Positions 6,777 to 11,902 of a stretch of DNA of 11,902 nucleotides are shown here, piece after piece. The translations under genes were made by a program, and so were the position numbers. Origin of the DNA: Balneolaceae bacterium (GTDB taxonomy: Bacteria > Bacteroidota > Rhodothermia > Balneolales > Balneolaceae). The stretch lies in NCBI GenBank assembly GCA_007126675.1, contig SLAU01000013.1, positions 1 to 11,902 on the forward strand. Direction: 5' to 3'. The notes below the pieces were generated by a model that saw only the letters and a list, made by a program, of their open reading frames with translations, searched no databases and had not been told where the DNA came from. The stretch's first letter is position 1. Each line of letters opens with the position of its first letter.

Positions 6777-8009
6777 TTACTCGTACCTAAGTGATTCTAT
6801 GGGGTCTGCTTTTGATGCCCTGCTCGATGGCAGATATCCAAATAAAATTCCGACGAATGCACAGATCAGGATTGCATTCAGTACGGTAGTCCAATCCATA
6901 TATGCTACAAAGAATTGATTCAGCAGCTGTGTAACGCCTATTGAAAGCAATACGCCAATCAATCCGCCAATTAAACAGATTACTATCGATTCAATCAAAA
7001 ATTGCAGCAGTATTTCCCACGATTTTGCACCTACTGCTTTACGGATTCCAATTTCTTTTGTGCGTTCTTTAACGCTTACAAACATGATGTTCATCACACC
7101 AATGCCACCCACAAAAAGAGCGAGCCCGGTCAGGAATATCCCGATCCCATAAATCACCATTTTCATTCCCTGGAATTCCTGCTCAAACAATGCTGCTTTG
7201 TTGATTGCAAAATCATCATCGTCCATAGGATCCAGCTGACGAATCTGTCTCATTGCCCCTATCACTTCATATTCACCTTCAACCAGAGTTTCTTCATCAG
7301 GAAACTGCACGGACAGCTGTATACCGGCTCGAAGTCCATAAATGGTACCATAAGCAGAGATTGGCATCACAATCCGGTTGTCAGCATCTTCGAGCCCGAG
7401 AAAATTTCCCTGGCGCTCAAGTGTCCCAATCACCAAAAAGCGCTGACCCTGAATGCGAACCTGTTTCCCGATCGGGTCTGTATCAGCGAAAAGTGCGTCT
7501 GAAATACTGCCGCCAATTACAACAACTCTTGCAGCACGCTGAACCTCATCTTCATTAAATGGCCGGCCGTCTTCAATATTTAATCCGGCTGTTTGAAAAT
7601 AACTGGCTGTTGCCCCATTCAGGCCCGCCCTTTCTACTACTCTTTCCTGATATCTGATAGTTGTGTTACGGTTTGCAGAAGCCGAAACTGCAGAAGCGGA
7701 TGGTGTTAATCTCCGTAACTGTTCCACATATGAAAGGTCCATTTCGCGGCGATTTCGATATTCCCACCATTTGTATTCACCTCCAAATCCCCATGGCCAT
7801 TTTTCCACAAAAACCACATTGCGGCCAAGCATATCCATACTGCTTTCAAAAGATCGGTCAATCCCATCCGAAATGGTATTCATAGCGGTAACCGAAACTA
7901 TTCCGATAACAATACAGGTAGTGGTGAGAATGGCTCTCATTTTATTTGCCCAAAGAGCTTGATATGCGATCTTCGACCCCTCTTTTAAGCTTATAAAAAA
8001 TCTGTTCAT
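6777..8009 (-). CDS. MacB/FtsX-family ABC transporter permease (first of pair)
   Basis: The 410-residue protein has the same architecture as its downstream paralogue: TM1 (about 26-46), a periplasmic MacB_PCD domain, a second helix ending in GGIGVMNIMFVSV, the coupling segment KERTKEIGIRKAVGA (314-328), two further helices and the same C-terminus DPIESLRYE. The two proteins also share a YRNR motif early in the periplasmic domain. Here it is preceded by a Trp/Gly/aromatic-rich stretch (WPWGFGGEYKWWEYRNR, 71-87) that the paralogue lacks, so the two periplasmic faces differ. This fits a LolC/LolE-like heterodimer rather than a MacB homodimer. It is the first gene of the minus-strand cluster. Its promoter must lie in the 163-base divergent gap shared with bshB1, where a perfect palindrome sits. 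No strong Shine-Dalgarno precedes the ATG at 8009. Confidence 0.93.
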   Translation of the reverse strand: MNRFFISLKEGSKIAYQALWANKMRAILTTTCIVIGIVSVTAMNTISDGIDRSFESSMDMLGRNVVFVEKWPWGFGGEYKWWEYRNRREMDLSYVEQLRRLTPSASAVSASANRNTTIRYQERVVERAGLNGATASYFQTAGLNIEDGRPFNEDEVQRAARVVVIGGSISDALFADTDPIGKQVRIQGQRFLVIGTLERQGNFLGLEDADNRIVMPISAYGTIYGLRAGIQLSVQFPDEETLVEGEYEVIGAMRQIRQLDPMDDDDFAINKAALFEQEFQGMKMVIYGIGIFLTGLALFVGGIGVMNIMFVSVKERTKEIGIRKAVGAKSWEILLQFLIESIVICLIGGLIGVLLSIGVTQLLNQFFVAYMDWTTVLNAILICAFVGILFGYLPSSRASKADPIESLRYE

Positions 8010-8100
8010 TCAGTTACCGGTTAAAAATTTTCTGCAGTTCAATTCATACCTTGAAGAGTAATTACGTATCCATAAACATAAAGTTACAGCTATATTTTAA

Positions 8101-8116
8101 TAAAGTTCGAACTTTA
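8101..8116. promoter_or_regulatory. Perfect 16-bp palindrome in divergent intergenic region, candidate operator
   Basis: TAAAGTTCGAACTTTA reads identically on both strands. It lies about 91 bases upstream of the permease start and about 56 bases upstream of bshB1. The half-site ATAAAGTT recurs 22 bases away (8078-8085 and 8100-8107), about two helical turns, so two dimers could bind on one DNA face. This arrangement is typical of a transcription-factor operator serving one or both divergent units. No regulator gene is in the window and no clear -10/-35 pair was found, so the function is inferred. Confidence 0.4.
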
Positions 8117-8172
8117 AACTTCATTCAGTACCTTTTCATCAACTATTCAGAACTTAATCAAATGTGTACATT

Positions 8173-8904
8173 ATGAAATTAACAGTGTTGGCTTTTGGAG
8201 CTCATCCCGATGATACTGAACTTGGCTGTTCGGGAACTTTAGCAGCACTTACCAGCCAGGGATATGAAGCCGGGGTTATAGACCTCACGCGAGGTGAAAT
8301 GGGCAGTCGTGGTTCAACTGAATTACGGAAAAAAGAAGCTGAAGCAGCTGCTAAAATTATTGGACTGAAAGTGCGGGAAAACCTGGGGCTGCCGGATACC
8401 GAGCTGGTAAACAGCCGGGAAAATCAGCTGCCAATCATCAAAATGCTGCGAAAATACAAACCCGATATTTGCCTGCTGCCTCCGCTTGTTGACAGACACC
8501 CCGATCATGGAGATGCGGCAAGGTTAATTAAAGACGCAATATTTTACAGCGGATTGGTAAAAATTGAAACCAAATCAAAAAATGGAACCATTCAAGAGCC
8601 TCACCGGCCTGGTCAGGTTCTCCATTACATGATAGATACCCATTTTGAACCAGATTTCGTTTTTGATATTTCCGATACTATATACATCAAAGAAAAGGCT
8701 ATCCATGCATTTTCATCTCAGTTTGATGTAAAAGACCCTGGAGATGAACCCCAAACTCATGTTTCCGATCCGGCTTTTTTTGAAATGTTACGTGCACGCG
8801 CCAAACAGTTTGGGCATAAAGGAGGATTTGAATACGGCGAACCCTTCCTCATATCAGAAAAACCTTTTGCAGCCAAATCGTTGGACTTTCTTATCAGCAG
8901 CTAA
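8173..8904 (+). CDS. bshB1: Bacillithiol biosynthesis deacetylase BshB1
   Basis: This 243-residue, zinc-dependent LmbE/PIG-L-family deacetylase is predicted to remove the acetyl group from GlcNAc-malate, giving GlcN-malate, the second step of bacillithiol synthesis in the cytoplasm. The zinc motif AHPDD is at 10-14 (H11, D14) and the third ligand is in HPDH (109-112, H112). The segments LAFGAHPDDTELGCSGTL and DLTRGEMGSRG are characteristic of the BshB1 branch, which also separates it from mycothiol MshB and from general LmbE proteins. I chose the ATG at 8173; a GTG at 8164 in the same frame would add only three residues and gives no better context. It is transcribed divergently from the export cluster and followed after 185 bases by dsbD. 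BshA and BshC genes are not in the window. The length is normal for the family. Confidence 0.92.
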   Translation: MKLTVLAFGAHPDDTELGCSGTLAALTSQGYEAGVIDLTRGEMGSRGSTELRKKEAEAAAKIIGLKVRENLGLPDTELVNSRENQLPIIKMLRKYKPDICLLPPLVDRHPDHGDAARLIKDAIFYSGLVKIETKSKNGTIQEPHRPGQVLHYMIDTHFEPDFVFDISDTIYIKEKAIHAFSSQFDVKDPGDEPQTHVSDPAFFEMLRARAKQFGHKGGFEYGEPFLISEKPFAAKSLDFLISS

Positions 8905-9089
8905 TTACCTGAAAACTTAGAGTATTTAACTTGTTATCTTTATGTGATTATTTATCTCTCTGCTAATTGCGATTTTCACACAGAAGATGATAGTAGACTC
9001 CAATTTTACTTTAAGTAGTACGTTCATAACAACTTCACTGTTTTTACTGATTTTAATCGATGATGATAAACCGAGTAACTGATAATTTG

Positions 9090-10916
9090 ATGAAGCGAAT
9101 TTTACCCTTATTTCTTATCTCGCTGTTTCCATTTTTACTGAATGCACAGGGAGCATCCAGTGCTGATAAGGTTAATATTGAAATAAGGCATTCCCAAAAT
9201 GTGATCCCTGCCGGCAGTTCTGCCCAGTCGGCTGTATTGTTAAATCTGGAAGATACCTGGCATGTAAATTCCAACCAGCCTTCGCAGGATTTTTTGATTG
9301 GTACCCGGCTTCAAATCAATGATATAGAGGGATTGACCGCTTCGGGTTATCAGTATCCCCCTTCAAAAACCTACAATTTCGATTTTTCTCCCGAACCTGT
9401 TGATGTGTATGAAGGTGAAGCTCCCATCCTGTTTACCATTACAGCCGATCATAACCTGGAACCCGGCAGTTACGAATTGGAAGGCACACTCAGAATACAA
9501 GCTTGTGATAATGAGGTTTGCCTTGCTCCGGTTACTCTTGATATAACTGTACCGGTAGAAGTAAGCGCAGAAGGAACCGGGTACCAGCCATTGAATACTG
9601 CATTTTTTGAGGGTGTGGAAACCGCAAGAGGATCCATAACCGATGCGTTAACCGCCAGAGGCAGTGGCGAAATTGCTGCACTTTTTGATACGCTGGGAAT
9701 CTTTTGGGCTCTGGCAGGAATTTTTCTGATTGGCCTGGCACTGAACCTGACTCCCTGTGTGTATCCCATGCTGTCAGTTACCGTATCACTTTTTGGCAGC
9801 CGAAAAGGTGAAGAGAGCAAACTCGGCAGCTCTTTCATAATGGCATTTATCTATGTAATGGGCATTGTTTTTATGTACAGTGTTCTTGGCGTTGCTGCGG
9901 CGTACACCGGGGCACTTTTTGGAAGCTGGCTGCAGAGTCCGATAGTTTTAGCCGGGATCGGAATTTTGATTTTCGCACTCGCCCTCAGCATGTTCGGGCT
10001 GTATGAGCTGCAGCCTCCCTCCTCGTGGATGCAAACACTGAGTGGTGCACAACGAAACACAACCGGAGCGATCGGACATTTCTTTTCCGGGTTGGTAGTA
10101 GGTGTTTTTGCAGCTCCATGTATCGGGCCGCCTATCATTGCCCTGCTTGCATTTGTAGGTTCTCAGGGTGATCCGCTCTTTGGATTTACCCTCTTTTTCG
10201 TGATGGCTTTCGGACTTGGATTCCCCTACCTGATTTTAGGTACCTTCAGCGGACTGCTTTCCAAACTGCCTCAGTCTGGTACATGGATGGTTTGGGTGAA
10301 AAAAGTCTTCGGAGTTGTTTTGGTCGGTGTTGCCGCATTCTACCTGGCACTGGCTTTCTTCCCGGCTTATTCGTTCCACGTAATTATTGTTACAGTGATA
10401 GCAGGTGGTATTTATCTCGGGTTTCTTGAAAGATCAGGCACCGATAAAAAAGTGTTCACCCGCATTAAGTGGGGAGTTGGTGTTGCCCTGCTAATTTTAG
10501 GAGTTTTATTGATCCAGAACCTGCAGAAAGAAGGCATACAATGGGAAACATACTCAGATGAAAAGTTTGCCGAAGCTATTGAAGCCGGTTCACCAATCAT
10601 GATGGATTTTTATGCTGACTGGTGCATCCCCTGCCTCGAACTGGAAAGAACTACTTTCACTGATGAAGAAGTAATTGATGCTACCAAAGAGTTCAGGCGT
10701 TTCAAGGTTGATATGACCCAATACGAAACAGAAGAATCCAGAGAACTGCGCGATCGATTCAATATAGCCGGGGTGCCTACCATCGTCTTTATCGGTCCGG
10801 ATGGCGAAGAGATCTATGATGCACGTGTTGTGGGCTTTCTAAGAGCTGATCGGTTTTTAGAGAGGGTAAAGCTTTTGAAAGAAGCTGTAAATGAAGATTT
10901 AGCAATAACGGAGTGA
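9090..10916 (+). CDS. dsbD: DsbD-type thiol:disulfide interchange protein
   Basis: This 608-residue inner-membrane protein is predicted to carry electrons from cytoplasmic thioredoxin to periplasmic disulfide-isomerase and cytochrome-c-maturation thiols. All three modules and Cys pairs are present. After a signal peptide (1-20), an N-terminal periplasmic immunoglobulin-like domain carries C139/C144 (ACDNEVCLAP). The membrane domain (about 203-478) carries C223 in NLTPCVYPM and C344 in AAPCIGPP. The C-terminal thioredoxin domain carries CIPC (512-515) in DFYADWCIPC and the cis-Pro loop GVPT (P563). I chose the ATG at 9090 because it gives a compact signal peptide starting MKRILPLF; in-frame ATGs at 9060 and 9063 would add 10 or 9 residues (MMINRVTDNL) that do not look like part of it. 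It lies 185 bases after bshB1 with no obvious terminator between, so joint expression is possible. The length is close to E. coli DsbD. Confidence 0.94.
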   Translation: MKRILPLFLISLFPFLLNAQGASSADKVNIEIRHSQNVIPAGSSAQSAVLLNLEDTWHVNSNQPSQDFLIGTRLQINDIEGLTASGYQYPPSKTYNFDFSPEPVDVYEGEAPILFTITADHNLEPGSYELEGTLRIQACDNEVCLAPVTLDITVPVEVSAEGTGYQPLNTAFFEGVETARGSITDALTARGSGEIAALFDTLGIFWALAGIFLIGLALNLTPCVYPMLSVTVSLFGSRKGEESKLGSSFIMAFIYVMGIVFMYSVLGVAAAYTGALFGSWLQSPIVLAGIGILIFALALSMFGLYELQPPSSWMQTLSGAQRNTTGAIGHFFSGLVVGVFAAPCIGPPIIALLAFVGSQGDPLFGFTLFFVMAFGLGFPYLILGTFSGLLSKLPQSGTWMVWVKKVFGVVLVGVAAFYLALAFFPAYSFHVIIVTVIAGGIYLGFLERSGTDKKVFTRIKWGVGVALLILGVLLIQNLQKEGIQWETYSDEKFAEAIEAGSPIMMDFYADWCIPCLELERTTFTDEEVIDATKEFRRFKVDMTQYETEESRELRDRFNIAGVPTIVFIGPDGEEIYDARVVGFLRADRFLERVKLLKEAVNEDLAITE

Positions 10917-10952
10917 GTTAATCTTTTTTCAATCTTATGAGGTTCAGTTTCA

Positions 10953-10977
10953 TCCCTCCCGGCAGCCATCGGAGGGA
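10953..10977. terminator. GC-rich hairpin downstream of dsbD, possible terminator
   Basis: TCCCTCC (10953-10959) pairs perfectly with GGAGGGA (10971-10977) around an 11-base loop, 37 bases after the dsbD stop. No T-run follows on either strand, so a standard intrinsic terminator is not supported. It could act in Rho-dependent termination or RNA stability, or be an outlying part of the repeat cluster that begins 18 bases further on. Confidence 0.3.
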
Positions 10978-10994
10978 CTTAGATCCAAAAAGGG

Positions 10995-11082
10995 CGTCAT
11001 CCCGGACGCAGCGTTAGCGAAGATCCGGGATCTCCAGCCGTTGACATAGGCAGGAGATGCCGGATCGGGGTCCGGCATGACG
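10995..11082. repeat. 88-bp composite palindromic element (REP/BIME-like) between convergent genes
   Basis: The element contains two perfect 8-bp hairpins: ATCCCGGA/TCCGGGAT (10999-11006 with 11024-11031) and ATGCCGGA/TCCGGCAT (11057-11064 with 11071-11078). The two halves are also inverted copies of each other. CGTCATCCCGGA (10995-11006) matches the reverse complement of 11071-11082 at 11 of 12 bases, and 11022-11035 matches the reverse complement of 11053-11066 at 13 of 14. It is markedly more GC-rich than its surroundings and lies between the ends of two convergent genes, the usual place for dispersed REP/BIME-type repeats, which can also serve as bidirectional terminators or mRNA stabilisers. 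No second copy is in this window, so its multicopy nature is inferred. Confidence 0.7.
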
Positions 11083-11188
11083 AAATTTATTATGTTATCA
11101 AATACCAATCGTATTTGAGCACAATCGAAGCCTGTTTTCCCAAATTCTTATATCAAACTGACGTTAAATAGCTTCAAAAGAACCTTTA

Positions 11189-11902
11189 CTAAACCTGAAT
11201 TACCCCCGTCTTAAATTCCGGAATTACCGGGTTTTGGTTGGCGTAGTGAATCGCGTTTGAAATTTTTGAGCGGGTTTCAGATGGATCGATAATTCCATCC
11301 ACCCAAAGGCGCGCTGCTGCATAACGTACATCCGTTTGCTGGTCGTAACGGCTTTTAATCTGCTCCAGGATATCAGCTTTATCATCATCACTCAGCTCCT
11401 TACCGCGCTTTTCAAGAGCTGAAACCTGTATTTGTGTGAGCACTTTTGCCGCCTGTGTTCCCCCCATTACCGCAATCTGTGCTGTTGGCCAGGCATAGAT
11501 AAATCGCGGATCGTAGGCTTTCCCGCACATTGCATAATTTCCGGCACCATAGCTGTTGCCAACTACAATGGTAATTTTGGGTACGGTTGAATTTGCCACA
11601 GCATTTACCATTTTCGCTCCATCTTTGATGATGCCGCCGTGCTCGCTTCTCTTCCCAATCATAAAGCCGGTTACATCCTGTAAAAATATCAGCGGGATTT
11701 TTTTCTGATTGCAGTTCATCACAAATCGTGAAGCTTTATCGGCACTGTCTGAATAGATCACACCGCCAATCTGCATTTCGCCTTCCTTGCTTTTTACCAC
11801 CGTTCGCTGGTTTGCAACAATTCCAACACTCCAGCCATCAATTCGTGCATAGCCCGTTATCAGCGTTTGCCCGTACCCTTTTTTATACTCCACAAAAGTT
11901 TC
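11189..11902 (-). CDS. Acyl-CoA carboxylase carboxyltransferase beta subunit, C-terminal part (cut by window edge)
   Basis: The frame runs open from the window edge (first codons give ETFVEYKKGYGQTL) to a TAG at 11189, giving 237 residues. The family is about 510-540 long, so roughly the N-terminal half lies outside; the GTG at 11893 is internal and not a start. It is the C-lobe of a biotin-dependent carboxyltransferase, which moves CO2 from carboxybiotin to an acyl-CoA. Visible family motifs are GYARIDGWSVGIVAN, FLQDVTGFMIGKRSE, VVGNSYGAGNYAMCG, YAWPTAQIAVMGGTQAA and the near-C-terminal LWVDGIIDPSETR. YGAGNYAMCGKAYDPRF resembles the methylcrotonyl-CoA carboxylase beta subunit (leucine breakdown) more than propionyl-CoA carboxylase PccB, but I cannot exclude geranyl-CoA or another acyl-CoA as substrate. 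It is convergent with dsbD, with the composite palindrome between them. The biotin-bearing alpha subunit is not in view. Confidence 0.88.
   Translation of the reverse strand, partial: ETFVEYKKGYGQTLITGYARIDGWSVGIVANQRTVVKSKEGEMQIGGVIYSDSADKASRFVMNCNQKKIPLIFLQDVTGFMIGKRSEHGGIIKDGAKMVNAVANSTVPKITIVVGNSYGAGNYAMCGKAYDPRFIYAWPTAQIAVMGGTQAAKVLTQIQVSALEKRGKELSDDDKADILEQIKSRYDQQTDVRYAAARLWVDGIIDPSETRSKISNAIHYANQNPVIPEFKTGVIQV

Noticed and set aside
7002..7502. 166-codon open frame on the plus strand
   Set aside because: It lies wholly antisense to the first permease gene, shows no family motif, and has the irregular Cys/His/Phe-rich composition of a shadow frame.
8935..8942. TATCTTTA as a Bacteroidetes-type -7 (TAnnTTTG) promoter element for dsbD
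   Set aside because: The last base does not match and there is no TTTG-like -33 element at the right spacing; too weak to report as a feature.
9470..9838. 122-codon open frame on the minus strand
   Set aside because: It is antisense to dsbD, whose domains and Cys motifs are unmistakable; no independent coding signal.

Overview
The window looks like chromosomal DNA from a Gram-negative member of the FCB group, most likely Balneolia/Rhodothermia or a close Bacteroidetes relative. The reasons are a tripartite envelope export system with a TolC-type outer-membrane partner, split MacB-like permeases ending in DPIESLRYE, a bacillithiol deacetylase of the BshB1 type, a full-length DsbD, mostly weak or absent Shine-Dalgarno sequences, and moderate GC. 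This placement is inference from protein style; there is no rRNA or other marker gene here. No tRNA, rRNA, CRISPR array, insertion sequence or phage gene was found, and every stretch without a gene is shorter than 300 bases.

Layout. Positions 1-680 (minus) hold the N-terminal half of a secreted M20-family metallopeptidase cut by the window edge. Positions 746-8009 (minus) form one co-directional block. Its transcription order is two paralogous MacB/FtsX permeases (8009-5548), three very small membrane-protein genes resembling the E. coli yqjD-yqjE-yqjK set (5374-4342), a TolC-family outer-membrane protein (4223-2862), a membrane-fusion protein (2850-1477) and a stand-alone ABC ATPase (1477-746). 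Divergently on the plus strand are bshB1 (8173-8904) and dsbD (9090-10916). Convergent with dsbD is the C-terminal half of an acyl-CoA carboxylase carboxyltransferase subunit (11902-11189, minus), closest in style to the methylcrotonyl-CoA carboxylase beta subunit.

How the genes fit together. The permeases, ATPase, adaptor and TolC homologue supply every part of a MacAB-TolC-like efflux or export machine, with the ATPase and membrane domains as separate proteins instead of one MacB chain. The unusual point is that a DUF883/YqjD-like, DUF1469/YqjE-like and coiled-coil/TM gene set sits inside this cluster, between the permeases and the outer-membrane and adaptor genes. The plus-strand pair concerns thiols: BshB1 makes the cytoplasmic thiol bacillithiol and DsbD carries reducing power across the inner membrane.

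Non-coding structure. A perfect 16-bp palindrome lies in the divergent intergenic region (8101-8116). An 11-bp-arm stem-loop abuts the M20 start codon (690-719). An 88-bp composite palindrome made of two GC-rich hairpins lies between the convergent dsbD and carboxyltransferase genes (10995-11082). I found no entirely new defence or mobile system; the best candidates for follow-up are the embedded three-gene membrane set and the palindromic elements.
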